Assembly (NCBI RefSeq): GCF_014648355.1
Contig: NZ_BMQY01000010.1
Coordinates: 1 to 34,664 of the forward strand
DNA: 34,664 bases
Direction: 5' to 3'
Source of the DNA: Couchioplanes azureus
GTDB taxonomy: Bacteria; Actinomycetota; Actinomycetes; Mycobacteriales; Micromonosporaceae
This document shows, in pieces, positions 24,895-33,314 of the stretch. The translations under genes were made by a program, and so were the position numbers. Position 1 is the stretch's first letter, and every line of letters starts with the position of its first letter. The notes below the pieces were generated by a model. The model did not search any database and was not told the DNA's origin. It saw only the letters and a list, made by a program, of their open reading frames with translations.

Positions 24895-24973
24895 CCGGTG
24901 AAGGCTGCCGCAGACTCCGGGACCAGACAACCCGATATGGACGCCGTCCTCGGCGGAAAAGCTCGGGGTTGCG

Positions 24974-25834
24974 TCACGCACTCGATTCCAGCTCACCGGC
25001 TGACGCTGTGGGAGGCACGAGCCCGTCCTCGCTCGACACCGCGAACTGCTCTGCGAGTCGGTGCTCCTGCAGCCGGCGGAGTGTCTTCAGCCCTCGCTTG
25101 GCCGCCGTGCTGACAGCTGCTCCGGAGGTCGTCCTCGCGTGATCGCCTGCGGCCAGATCCGTGAGTACGGCACCGGCGCGGTCGGCCCCGGTTGATCCCA
25201 GCGCCCTGGCCGCCCAGTACCGCATGTCCGGGTCCGGGTCCTGGGCCGCCTGCACCAGTCGATCGAGGACACCCGGGCCGAACCGCGCCAGCGCGGCCGC
25301 CAGATATCCCGCGCGCCGGCGCCGTGACCGGAGTGCCGACCAGAGGTGCTCCAGCGCCTCCCGGCCGCCGATGTCGGCCAACGCATCGCTGGCGGCGGCC
25401 CGGACGAACTCCGCGCCGTCGTCCAACAGACGAGCCAGGGGCTCCACGGCAGTGACGACCCGCAGTTGACCCAGAGCCCGGCAGGCCGCCTCGCGGACAG
25501 GACCGTCCGGGTGGCGCAGCAGGCCGGTCAGTAGCGGCTCAGCTGCGGTGACACCCAAGTGCCCGCAGGCGTTCGCCGCCCACGGCTGGCACCCGTACGC
25601 CTCGTCGTCCAGGGCCGCCAGCAAGGCATCCGTCAGACTGTCGTCGCCGAACAGCCAGAGCTGGTTGAGTGCTCGGGAGTAGATCTCCGGATCGAATCCT
25701 CGGTAGCCGGTCACGATGCCGCGAAGCGCCTGCACTGCGCCGTCGTCGCCGTTTCTCGCCAGGTCTACCAGCGTGTTCAACGCCTCGACTCGGATTCGCC
25801 GATCGGCGCTCGTCAACGCCGGCTCCTGGTGCAC
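24974..25834 (-). CDS. HEAT-repeat protein
   Basis: A 286-residue protein made of about seven HEAT/PBS-lyase-type helical repeats, for example AANACGHLGVTAAEPLLTGLL, REAACRALGQLRVVTAVEPLARLL and RYWAARALGSTGADRAGAVL. Such proteins scaffold protein-protein contacts; some are lyases in cyanobacteria, which does not apply here. GTG start; TACGTT stands six bases upstream, suggesting a leaderless message. Partner unknown. Confidence 0.85.
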   Translation of the reverse strand: MHQEPALTSADRRIRVEALNTLVDLARNGDDGAVQALRGIVTGYRGFDPEIYSRALNQLWLFGDDSLTDALLAALDDEAYGCQPWAANACGHLGVTAAEPLLTGLLRHPDGPVREAACRALGQLRVVTAVEPLARLLDDGAEFVRAAASDALADIGGREALEHLWSALRSRRRRAGYLAAALARFGPGVLDRLVQAAQDPDPDMRYWAARALGSTGADRAGAVLTDLAAGDHARTTSGAAVSTAAKRGLKTLRRLQEHRLAEQFAVSSEDGLVPPTASAGELESSA

Positions 25835-25840
25835 ACCAGG

Positions 25841-25846
25841 AACGTA
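25841..25846 (-). promoter_or_regulatory. -10 box of the HEAT-repeat gene
   Basis: TACGTT on the minus strand, six bases before the GTG start. Confidence 0.4.
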
Positions 25847-25984
25847 CCGTCGGTGCCGACCTCTGACATCCGAGTATCCAGGACCGCGAAGTTATGAGGC
25901 TGTCGAACGCCGCCCGGGTGCGTTCCGAGTTCTCGGCCCGGGTGTGGACGTAACGAACGAGCCGCACAAGACCTACGAGCGAAG

Positions 25985-26017
25985 GGGTCGCAGGTGCGAA
26001 ACCTGCCGCGCCCACCA
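25985..26017 (+). other. tRNA 3'-end-like fragment (possible attachment-site relic)
   Basis: The sequence folds as a T-arm plus acceptor 3' strand: stem GCAGG (25990-25994), 7-base loop TGCGAAA, stem CCTGC (26002-26006), acceptor strand CGCGCCC (26007-26013), discriminator A and CCA (26015-26017). Canonical TTCGAAA is TGCGAAA, so T55 is lost. GGGTGTG at 25940-25946 could pair with the acceptor strand using two G-U pairs, but no proper D-arm or anticodon arm lies between. It is thus a relic or att-type fragment, not a working tRNA gene. Confidence 0.5.
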
Positions 26018-26119
26018 GCAGCGCATCACGTGGGCGAAGATCATCCGTCGTTGTCGCCGTCAATGGCACTGGAGGCAGGTCGGGCGGCTTCCTTGCTGTC
26101 GCGTGGCAGGCTCGTGCCC

Positions 26120-26725
26120 GTGATCGATGATTTTGCGAAGGACTACCTGCACGGCCAGCTCAAGGCGATCCGTGAGGCGCTGGTCTGGAAGCTCGACGGC
26201 CTGTCCGAGTACGACGTCCGGCGTCCCCTGACCGCGACGGGAACCAATCTCCTTGGCCTGGTGAAGCACTTGGCGACCGTGGAGGCCTGGTATTTCGGTG
26301 AGGTATTCGACCGCAAGCTCCCGGAGCCGCTGGGGCGATGGCAGGACGCGGATGACCGCGACCTGTGGGTGACCCCGGAGGAGACCCGCGAACAGATCAT
26401 CGGCTTCTATCAGCGTGTCTGGCGGCATGCGGACGCGACGATCACGGAGCTTCCGATCGACGCGCCTGGCCACGTGCCGTGGTGGTCGCGGCCCGACGTC
26501 AAGCTGTTCACCATCATGGTCCACGTCCTGGAGGAGACCGCCCGGCATGCCGGCCACGCCGACATCCTGCGCGAGCAACTCGACGGCCGGACCGGGGTGA
26601 TGGCTGAGTACGAGGAGCAGATCGACACTGCGGCCCGTGCGGCGCACCGGGCCATGATCGAGCAGGCTGCGCGAGCCGCAGCCGGCGGCGCGGCCTACAC
26701 CGACAGTGCCGAGACGGCGTCTTGA
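26120..26725 (+). CDS. DinB superfamily protein (DUF664)
   Basis: A 201-residue four-helix-bundle protein. Seen: YLHGQLKAIREALVWKLDGLSEYDVRRPLT, the first metal His in GLVKHLATVEAWYFGEVF, and the C-terminal HVLEETARHAGHADILREQLDG with the second and third His. This is the DUF664 branch of DinB/YfiT-like putative metal-dependent (possibly thiol-dependent) transferases. GTG 26120 is preferred, giving the family-typical start; an in-frame GTG at 26114 is possible. Stands alone. Confidence 0.85.
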   Translation: MIDDFAKDYLHGQLKAIREALVWKLDGLSEYDVRRPLTATGTNLLGLVKHLATVEAWYFGEVFDRKLPEPLGRWQDADDRDLWVTPEETREQIIGFYQRVWRHADATITELPIDAPGHVPWWSRPDVKLFTIMVHVLEETARHAGHADILREQLDGRTGVMAEYEEQIDTAARAAHRAMIEQAARAAAGGAAYTDSAETAS

Positions 26726-26947
26726 TCGGCCGAGGTTTGGAGGCTGCCGTGTTCTGATTCGCCGACTCGTCGGCTCCGACTGCTCTGACGTTCAACTGGC
26801 GTCCATGGATGTCCGGCGAGTTCTCCTCGGTCGGCGTATCTGATCTTGCTCGAAGTTCTTCACCCGCCCGCCGGAATGCCGATGGAACACCCACGGACCC
26901 CAGCACACTCCGGCCGCTGCGGGGCCGCGGTGACGACGAGGTGAACC

Positions 26948-27304
26948 ATGGCGACATCCCGTCGGCTGCAAGGCATGCCCCGGGCCGCTCGGGTCATCCT
27001 CGTGGTCGTATTGGTGCTCTCAGGGCTCCTCGGCGCAATGTCCTCGATCCTGTACGCATGGATCGAGATCATGTTCGCCTGTTTCAAGAGGTCACCACCG
27101 GCAGACGCCGGCATGCTGCTTCTGTGCGGCGCCGGCTTCTGTGCATCCATGGCGATACCGTGGCTGGCGTGGTGGGGTCTGCTGCCACGTGCCAGGCGGG
27201 CGAGGCTCGTCACGATGACGACCATCACCGTGCTGCTCGGCGGGATCGGCGCCGTGGTGGCCATCTATCTGACGTCGCAGCATCCGACGTTCCGGTGCTA
27301 CTGA
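26948..27304 (+). CDS. Small membrane protein with three helices, unknown
   Basis: A 118-residue protein with hydrophobic segments at about residues 14-38, 54-79 and 86-107, three cysteines and no recognisable domain. GAGGTGAACC precedes the ATG. No neighbour gives a clue. The 27305-27577 stretch downstream shows no gene. Confidence 0.65.
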   Translation: MATSRRLQGMPRAARVILVVVLVLSGLLGAMSSILYAWIEIMFACFKRSPPADAGMLLLCGAGFCASMAIPWLAWWGLLPRARRARLVTMTTITVLLGGIGAVVAIYLTSQHPTFRCY

Positions 27305-27577
27305 GCCGGTATCCCGCGGAAGCCGCTCAACCCCAACCGCCATGGCATCGGCCCGGCCGCCGTTGTCCGGGCCGGTTGCTGTCAGCACCGGTTGGCGCGT
27401 AAGACGTCAGCTCGGGAAAACCGGTCCGTTCTCGTCGATCCACGGAAACTCCGGAGGACGACGCCAGCAGCAAGCCAGATCGCGTGCGCAGCGGGCAGCT
27501 TACCGAGGGTGTACCTGACTCCCTTGCAGGTCACCTACTACACAGCACCTACGTAGATGTGATCACTTACCTAACCA

Positions 27578-27621
27578 AGCCCTTTTCCATCGTGGTCGTG
27601 CTGGTCACGATGGAAAGGGCT
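27578..27621 (-). terminator. Strong hairpin downstream of the sensor kinase gene
   Basis: AGCCCTTTTCCATCGTG (27578-27594) and CACGATGGAAAGGGCT (27606-27621) pair over 16 bp with a single bulged T, loop 11 nt, starting 12 bases after the kinase stop. The strand GGAAAGGGCTC recurs beside the transposase relic at 31778-31788, so an insertion-sequence end is an alternative. Confidence 0.6.
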
Positions 27622-27632
27622 CTCAATGGTGA

Positions 27633-29720
27633 TCAGCATGTTGCCGGCGGCGTACCGCACTCGGTGCCAAGGTGCGTTTCCTGCTCGGGGTGCTGGGGCG
27701 CGGTGATGTCGAGGGTGACCCCGATGACCTTTTCGATGGTTCCGTCCGGGCCGGTCTTGGCTTCGGCGCGCTCTTCGAGCCAGACGATCTGGTTGTTGTC
27801 GGGGCGTCGGATTCGGAATTGGGATCGGTAGGCGCCGCCCTCGGCGGCGATGGCGCGGACCTTGTCGAGGTGCCGGGTGGCGTCCTCGGGGAGCACGAGG
27901 GCGAAGCCCTGCTCGGCCCCGGCGAGGGCGGGTAGGCCGTAGACGTCGGCGAAGCTGTCGCTGGTGGTGATGCGGTCTTCGGACGGGATCCATTCCCAGG
28001 TGACCATGCGGGTGGCGCGGATGGCCAGGCGCATGCGTTCCTCGCTGTCGCGCAGGGCGGTCTCGGCGCGGGTCCGTTGCACCTCGGCCCAGGCGCGTCC
28101 GGCGGCCTCTTCGGCGATCGCGATCTCCTCGGCCGTCCAGGAACGGGCCGAGCGTTGGTGGACCGCGAGGGCGACGGTCGATCCTTGCCCGCGTACGAGT
28201 GGTAGGACGAGCTGCGCGCCGATCTGGAGTTTCGCCAGGGCCGGGCTGATGTCGGCGACGTGCGGGTCGGTCTGGGTGTCCTCGATCGCCAGCCGGCGGC
28301 CGGCGAGGATCGCCTCGGCGAGCGGCTGGTAGTCCTTCAGCGGGTAGCGGCCGAATCCGCCGGGCATCCCGTCGACCGCGTAGCCGCCCATGGTGATCAG
28401 CTCGCCGGCGGCCTGGTCGACCTCCACGAAGCGGGCCCGGTCGGCGCCGAGCTGCTCGACGAGCATCCGGCAGGCCGTCTGTTGGATCTCCAGCGGATCG
28501 CCGAGCGCCCGCAGCGCGTCGGACAGGCCGATCCGGAAGGCGTTCAGCTCGGCCGCGCGCCGCCGCACACGGGCGAGTTCCAGCTGTCCGCCGACGCGGG
28601 CGATCAGCTCGCGGGCGGAGAACGGCTTGACGACGTAGTCGTCCGCGCCCGCCAGGAGGCCCTCGATCGCCGCCTCCTCCCCGGCGCGCGCGGTGACCAG
28701 CACGACCGGGACCGCGCGCAGATCCGCGTCCTCGCGCAACGCGCGCAGCAGCGCGAAACCGTCCAGGCCGGGCATCATGACATCGGCGAGCACCAGATCG
28801 GGCGGGTCGGCGCGGGCGAGCGCCAGGGCCTCGGTTCCGTTCGACGCCATCTCGAGCTGCCAGTGCGGAGCCAGCAGCCGCGCCAAGTACTCGCGCATGT
28901 CAAGGCTGTCGTCGGCCACGAGAACACGGGCGGCCGGGGCGTACCCGCCGAGCGCCCGCCGGGCAGCGCCGTCGTCGGCGAACAGCTCCGGCTCGGGAGC
29001 CTCACCCCAGCGTGTCGCCTCCTCGGCCATTGCCGCCGCCACCTCGGTCGAGGCCGGTACCTGCGGCGGCACTTCCGACAGTTCCGGACGCCGTCCCGAG
29101 GGGATCCAGACGGTGAACGTGGTTCCCTTACCCACGGTGCTGGTGACGCGGACGCGGCCGTGGTGGCGGCGGACGAGTTCGTCGACGAGGGCGAGCCCGA
29201 TCCCCGCACCCTCGTGTGTCCGCGCGCGGCTGTCACGTACGCGGTGGAAGCGCTTGAAGACGTGCGGCAGTTCCTCCTCGGGAATGCCGACGCCGGTGTC
29301 GCGGACAACGAGCTCGGCGTGGTGCGGCAGTCCGCGCAACGACACCGCGATCTCGCCGGAGAACGTGAACTTCAGCGCGTTCGACAGCAGGTTGGAGACG
29401 ATCTTCTCCCACATCTCCACGTCCACCCAGACCGGCGCCGGAAGCGCCCCGAGGTCGACGCGCAGCGCGAGCCCCGCCCGCCCGACGGCACTGTCGAATT
29501 GCGCCACGATCTCCCGGGTGCGCTCGGCGAGATCGACCGGCGCGAACGTCGCCCGCATACGCCCGGCTTCGATCTGCGAGAAGTCGAGCATGGTACCGAC
29601 GAGGCGTTGCAAGCGCCGCGCGTTGCGGCGTACCAGGTCGATGTCGGCCCGCTGCTGCGGCGAGAGCCCGTCACCGCCGTCGCGTACGAGCGCGTCGAGC
29701 GGACCGAGCATCAGCGTCAA
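27633..29720 (-). CDS. Histidine kinase-receiver-GAF-PAS, 3' part of a frameshifted sensor gene
   Basis: The 695-residue downstream piece. The TTG at 29720 is only the first start in frame; the natural reading continues upstream through SNVSHEFRTPLTLMLG, the H-box, until the frameshift near 29753. Seen: second half of HisKA, N-box NLLSNALKF at 110-118, G1 RDTGVGIPE, G2 GAGIGLAL at 171-178; receiver domain at 265-380 with Asp270/Asp271, phospho-acceptor Asp313 in LADVMMPGLDG and Lys365; a GAF domain about 395-550; and a PAS/PAC domain about 570-680 ending GVTLDITA. The last 20 residues fit no domain, so the protein may have lost its original output end. If the frameshift is real, this piece has ATPase and receiver domains but its phosphorylatable His lies before any start codon. 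Confidence 0.8.
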   Translation of the reverse strand: MTLMLGPLDALVRDGGDGLSPQQRADIDLVRRNARRLQRLVGTMLDFSQIEAGRMRATFAPVDLAERTREIVAQFDSAVGRAGLALRVDLGALPAPVWVDVEMWEKIVSNLLSNALKFTFSGEIAVSLRGLPHHAELVVRDTGVGIPEEELPHVFKRFHRVRDSRARTHEGAGIGLALVDELVRRHHGRVRVTSTVGKGTTFTVWIPSGRRPELSEVPPQVPASTEVAAAMAEEATRWGEAPEPELFADDGAARRALGGYAPAARVLVADDSLDMREYLARLLAPHWQLEMASNGTEALALARADPPDLVLADVMMPGLDGFALLRALREDADLRAVPVVLVTARAGEEAAIEGLLAGADDYVVKPFSARELIARVGGQLELARVRRRAAELNAFRIGLSDALRALGDPLEIQQTACRMLVEQLGADRARFVEVDQAAGELITMGGYAVDGMPGGFGRYPLKDYQPLAEAILAGRRLAIEDTQTDPHVADISPALAKLQIGAQLVLPLVRGQGSTVALAVHQRSARSWTAEEIAIAEEAAGRAWAEVQRTRAETALRDSEERMRLAIRATRMVTWEWIPSEDRITTSDSFADVYGLPALAGAEQGFALVLPEDATRHLDKVRAIAAEGGAYRSQFRIRRPDNNQIVWLEERAEAKTGPDGTIEKVIGVTLDITAPQHPEQETHLGTECGTPPATC

Positions 29721-31411
29721 CGGGGTCCGGAACTCGTGCGAGACGTTCGAGAGAACTCCGTCTTGGCCCTGTCGAGCTCCGCCAGCCGCTCCACCCGCCG
29801 ACGCTCACGATGCCGCGCCTGCGCGTCCGCCATCCGCCCCTCGACCGAGTCCCCGACCAGCATCAGAAACTCCCGGTACCGGGCATCGAGGTTCAGGTAC
29901 GGATCAACGCCGAGGATCAGCATCCCGACCACCCGCTCCTCCGCGTCGTCGTGCAGCGGGTGGACGAACGCGGCCCCGGGCGTCACCTGGTCGGTCCCGA
30001 CCACATGGCCGGGGAAGCGCGAGGACAGGTCGTCGACGACGACCGGTTCGCTCACCTCGTGCAACGGCCATGCGGCGCCCGGCAGCAGCGGCAGCTCCCG
30101 CGGGGCCAGCGCGCCGCCGGGCTCCACGCCGGCCGCCGCTACCAGACCGGCCCGCGTCGACGACGAGTCGAGGAGGTACGCGACGGCGAACACCACGTCT
30201 GCCGCGTCGCCCAGCATCTCGACCGCGCCAGAGAGCGCCTCCCGCCGGCTATCGGCGCGCGGTGCCTGCGCCAAGGCGTCGAGCGCGCTGAGCCGCCGCG
30301 CCGCCAGGACCTCGTCGGTGCGCTCGTGGATCACTCGATGGATGCCTCCCACGGTGCCGTCGGGCTCCCAGATCGGCGTGTTCGTGCCGTGCACCCAGAC
30401 CTTCTGCATCCGCCCGTCACGCATGTACAGGTAGGGAACCGAGTGATACTGCTGCGCTTCGCCGTCCAACACACGCTGATACTGCGGGCGCACCTCATCC
30501 CAGACCTCAGGCACCACCTCCGCGTACGGCCGGCCGAGCAAGCTGCCCTCGCGCCCCGGCATGAACAGGAGGCTGGCGTCGTTACTGAGCCACAGCATAT
30601 CGTCGCCCCAGAACACGAACGTGGGCTCCGGGCTCGCCATCATCAGCCGCACGACCGACCGCAGCGTCGGCGACCAACTCGACACCGGACCCAGCGGCGT
30701 CCGGCTCCAGTCCAGCTGGGCCGCCTGCCCGGCCATCACACCCTCATCACCGAAAGTGGCCCGGATGGCCTGCGTCTCGTCCGACGCCAACGGCAGCCGC
30801 CGGCCCAGCGCGGCGTCCACCAGCGCCGGCCCGATGTCGTACAGCGGCAAAACCAGATCCACCGCTCCCGCCGCCACCGCGGCGGCCGGCATTGCCGGGA
30901 ACTCCGCCGTTTCCTCGCTCTGCGCGATCACCCGGCCGCCCGCGGCGCGTACGGCGGCGGCTCCCGCGGCGCCGTCGCTGCCCATCCCGGTCAGCACCAC
31001 CGCGAGCGATGCGCCCGCGAAGCTGTCCCCGATCGACGTCAGCAGCGCATCCAGCGGCCGCTCGGTCTGCACGCGCTCGGCCGGGCGCAGCGCGCACGTA
31101 CGATCAGGCAGAACCTCGAGCGCCGACCGCGGCGGACACACCGTCACCATCCCCGGCTGGATCCGACCGCCCTCGCACGCCCACTTCACCGGAAGCCCGA
31201 TCCGCCGGGCAAGGATGTCGACGAGCACACTGCCCTGCCCCCCGAGGTGCTGGGCGAGGACGATCGCGGCGGGAAAATCTGCCGGGAGAACGCGGAGGAC
31301 GCCCGACAACGCCTCCAGGCCACCCGCCGACGTCACCAGCGCCACGACCTCGACGCCACGACCTTCACTGCCCTGCCCGCCGTTGCCCGACGACGCCTCT
31401 GGCTGCGCCAT
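29717..31411 (-). CDS. CheB methylesterase-PAS-GAF, 5' part of the frameshifted sensor gene
   Basis: The 564-residue upstream piece. Residues 20-190 are a CheB-type methylesterase domain with the full Ser28-His55-Asp146 triad (TSAGGLEAL, AQHLGG, LTGMGSDGAAG). A PAS domain follows at about 225-365 (SPEPTFVFWGDDMLWLSNDA, PIWEPDGTVGGIHRVI) and a GAF domain at about 370-530. The frame ends in ELDRAKTEF followed by nonsense, exactly where FLSNVSHEFRTPL is expected; adding one base restores it. No CheR domain or chemotaxis genes are near, so the CheB module is probably a sensory or protein-modifying add-on. ATG 31411, with TAACGT eight bases upstream. Confidence 0.82.
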   Translation of the reverse strand: MAQPEASSGNGGQGSEGRGVEVVALVTSAGGLEALSGVLRVLPADFPAAIVLAQHLGGQGSVLVDILARRIGLPVKWACEGGRIQPGMVTVCPPRSALEVLPDRTCALRPAERVQTERPLDALLTSIGDSFAGASLAVVLTGMGSDGAAGAAAVRAAGGRVIAQSEETAEFPAMPAAAVAAGAVDLVLPLYDIGPALVDAALGRRLPLASDETQAIRATFGDEGVMAGQAAQLDWSRTPLGPVSSWSPTLRSVVRLMMASPEPTFVFWGDDMLWLSNDASLLFMPGREGSLLGRPYAEVVPEVWDEVRPQYQRVLDGEAQQYHSVPYLYMRDGRMQKVWVHGTNTPIWEPDGTVGGIHRVIHERTDEVLAARRLSALDALAQAPRADSRREALSGAVEMLGDAADVVFAVAYLLDSSSTRAGLVAAAGVEPGGALAPRELPLLPGAAWPLHEVSEPVVVDDLSSRFPGHVVGTDQVTPGAAFVHPLHDDAEERVVGMLILGVDPYLNLDARYREFLMLVGDSVEGRMADAQARHRERRRVERLAELDRAKTEFSRTSRTSSGPR

Positions 31412-31456
31412 AAACCCTTACGTTACTGGCGACCCGCGTGTTGATGACTCAGCGTT

Positions 31457-31665
31457 TCAGCCGGTGGCCACACCGACCTCGAAGCCGGCGGCCAGCCTGG
31501 TGTAGGTATCGCCGTTGCGCAGGTAGGCCAGAACGAGCAGTGCCTGTCGGCCCGCATCGAGGCGCCGCCATCGAGATCGATTGTGGTCACGGTGCGGCGG
31601 ATGCGGTCGGCGAGGTGGTTCAGGGTTCGGCTGGACAAGGAGATCGTGGATGGGTGATACAGCAC
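31457..31665 (-). pseudogene. Transposase N-terminus (IS5-like, HTH_Tnp_4 type), frameshifted and truncated
   Basis: GTG 31663-31665 with AAGGAG eight bases upstream opens VLYHPSTISLSSRTLNHLADRIRR; after a one-base loss near 31594 the next frame continues RRLDAGRQALLVLAYLRNG, DTYTRLAAGFEVGVAT, the N-terminal helix-turn-helix of DDE_Tnp_4-type transposases. The frame stops at GVATG, before the catalytic domain, so only about 70 residues remain. The rest of the element is absent. Exact IS family is inferred. Confidence 0.75.
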
Positions 31666-31765
31666 GGGCGAGGCTCCTTGTCGGGGCATCGGGCTTGTCG
31701 ACTGCTGTCTTACCTGGAGCCTCGTCCTCATCGATTTCCGGACTTGCCGTACCCATCCTGAGCTG

Positions 31766-31798
31766 CAAGATCAGGTTGGAAAGGGCTCACTGATCTTG
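31766..31798. repeat. Inverted repeat at the upstream end of the transposase relic
   Basis: CAAGATCAG (31766-31774) and CTGATCTTG (31790-31798) are a perfect 9-bp inverted repeat around a 15-base loop that contains GGAAAGGGCTC. It lies about 100 bases before the transposase start and may be part of the element's end. The following 31799-32026 stretch holds only a weak 64-residue frame that I do not call. Confidence 0.5.
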
Positions 31799-32026
31799 TT
31801 GAGGCCCCGCCGCATGACGAGCCCTCGATGCGACAGCTCCTGGCTGCCGTTCACGAAAGCTCCGAGCTGAACATCCTTCACGAAGTCGTCGAGGTCATGA
31901 CATACGCCCGTCGCCCCGGGCGAGCACCAGTCCACTGTCGTCCGTGGCTGCTAGCCATGATCGCCGGCCGCCGCCAAAGCGGCCCACCTCTGGACTCATG
32001 TGTTCTTTCTCAGGGAGGCTGAGGAC

Positions 32027-32816
32027 ATGCCTCGTACTAACTCAAGACAGCGCAGGAGTCGGCGTCCACGACGCGAGCCACTTGACGTAGACAGTTGGCA
32101 GCCTAAACGCCATCCATCCGAGAGGCTGGAACAAGCCCTGTTTAGACGATGTCATCAAATTGAGCGAGAGATCCTGAGTCGCGTTCAATACGAAAAGGGA
32201 TTCAACGAGCACAACTTTGATTCCGGTCACATGCCATCGCCTGTTCAGGCCACCGTCACCTTTCGATAGACTGGTCGAAAACGACGTCCGGAACGCATGC
32301 ACGCACTACAGGTCCAATCCCCTATTCTCGGCGATCGTCGCAGCAGATCTCGACCCTAGGCTGGATCGGGATGATCTCGTAGAACACTTTATTCGCGTCA
32401 ATCAGTTGCTCCCGCGCCTTGATGTGATTCGCGCGTTGTGCGTCCTAGGGCACGGAACAGTAATATGGGGCCACCGGCGGGACCCGCTAATCGATCTACC
32501 ACAGACGGAAGACTTGGGTCCCGCGACGTTCATGAAAGAGGATTTGTACGACGAGCTCGTGCCGATCTACGGCCGAACCGATCCGAGCGATTCACCGCTT
32601 TTCGAACTCACTCAAAGCATCATGGCACATCTCTTCCACTCGGTCTTGGCGCCAGAGAACCTCGCCGTTCACTATGGGTTCGGCTCGAAGGTCAAAATAC
32701 CTACGACACCGGGTACCACGCTGCTACCAGAGCGGACCTTGATGGCAACTCTCAATGAGTCTTGTGTAGGCCAACACAAATGCACAGAGCATGCGTACCA
32801 CTCCGATGGACGGTAG
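32027..32816 (+). pseudogene. Lower-GC unknown gene with an apparent one-base frameshift
   Basis: ATG 32027, preceded by GGAGG and GAGG, opens an 80-residue frame (PRTNSRQRRSRRPRRE, basic start) ending at 32269. From there another frame runs to 32816 without a credible start. Removing one T from the TTT at 32261-32263 joins them as QATVTFDRLVENDVRN, giving a protein of about 262 residues. The second part is soluble and contains HFIRVNQLLPRLDVIRALCVLG and SPLFELTQSIMAHLFHSVLAPENLAVHYGFG. No family recognised. Base composition is visibly lower in GC than the rest of the window, suggesting recent transfer. Confidence 0.55.
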
Positions 32817-33032
32817 GGCGAGGAACGGCTGACCAGTGGCGGTTGTGCGGTCCAGGTGTCAATGGCACCCGGACACCCACCCCACCTCCTGCGGCTCAGT
32901 GCCGTCGTCGCCGCGACCCGATTCGTGTCTCCACGCCAGCCGATGGACTGCTTGCGTGTCAGTCGCGCGCGGCGGTCAAGCGACGGACGCACGCCCAGGC
33001 GGCGGGGTGATCGGCAGCGAGACAACCACCGT

Positions 33033-33056
33033 TACCGCGGGCCGCCAACCGCGGTA
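33033..33056. terminator. TACCGCGG/CCGCGGTA hairpin
   Basis: A perfect 8-bp inverted repeat with an 8-base loop in the 32817-33164 gap. It could terminate the upstream gene or be an operator. Nothing else in this gap can be supported. Confidence 0.35.
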
Positions 33057-33164
33057 GACGCCTTGGGGCCGCACGGTCCTGAGCGGGTAGGGCTTGGGGG
33101 GAGGTGACAGCGACCGCTGACCTGCCTGATTGATGAGGCCGTGGGTGCCTCGCTGAGGCGAGTG

Positions 33165-33314
33165 ATGGCCAACGTCGGCCGCCAGAGGTACCGTCAGTCC
33201 GTGTATGCCGAGAAGGGTAGCGTCACTGGGTCGGTCGCGGTCCAGCTCTTCACGTCCGAGGATACGCGCCTTTCATCCGAGGCTGATCGCAATACACCGA
33301 AGCAATGGAGTTGA
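33165..33314 (+). CDS. Possible small ORF coupled to the membrane protein
   Basis: A 49-residue frame (MANVGRQRYRQSV..., ending TPKQWS) whose ATG is preceded by GAGG at six bases; the frame is open for nine more codons upstream from a GTG at 33141. Its stop overlaps the next gene's ATG at 33305 by 10 bases, as in translational coupling. Composition is protein-like, but no homologue is recognised and it may be a remnant. Confidence 0.3.
   Translation: MANVGRQRYRQSVYAEKGSVTGSVAVQLFTSEDTRLSSEADRNTPKQWS

Noticed and set aside
25940..26017. Complete tRNA gene
   Set aside because: Acceptor and T-arm fit, but no D-arm or 5-bp anticodon stem can be drawn between 25947 and 25984, and the invariant T55 is changed.
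31828..32022. 64-residue frame between the transposase relic and the lower-GC gene
   Set aside because: No ribosome site and no recognisable domain; probably debris.
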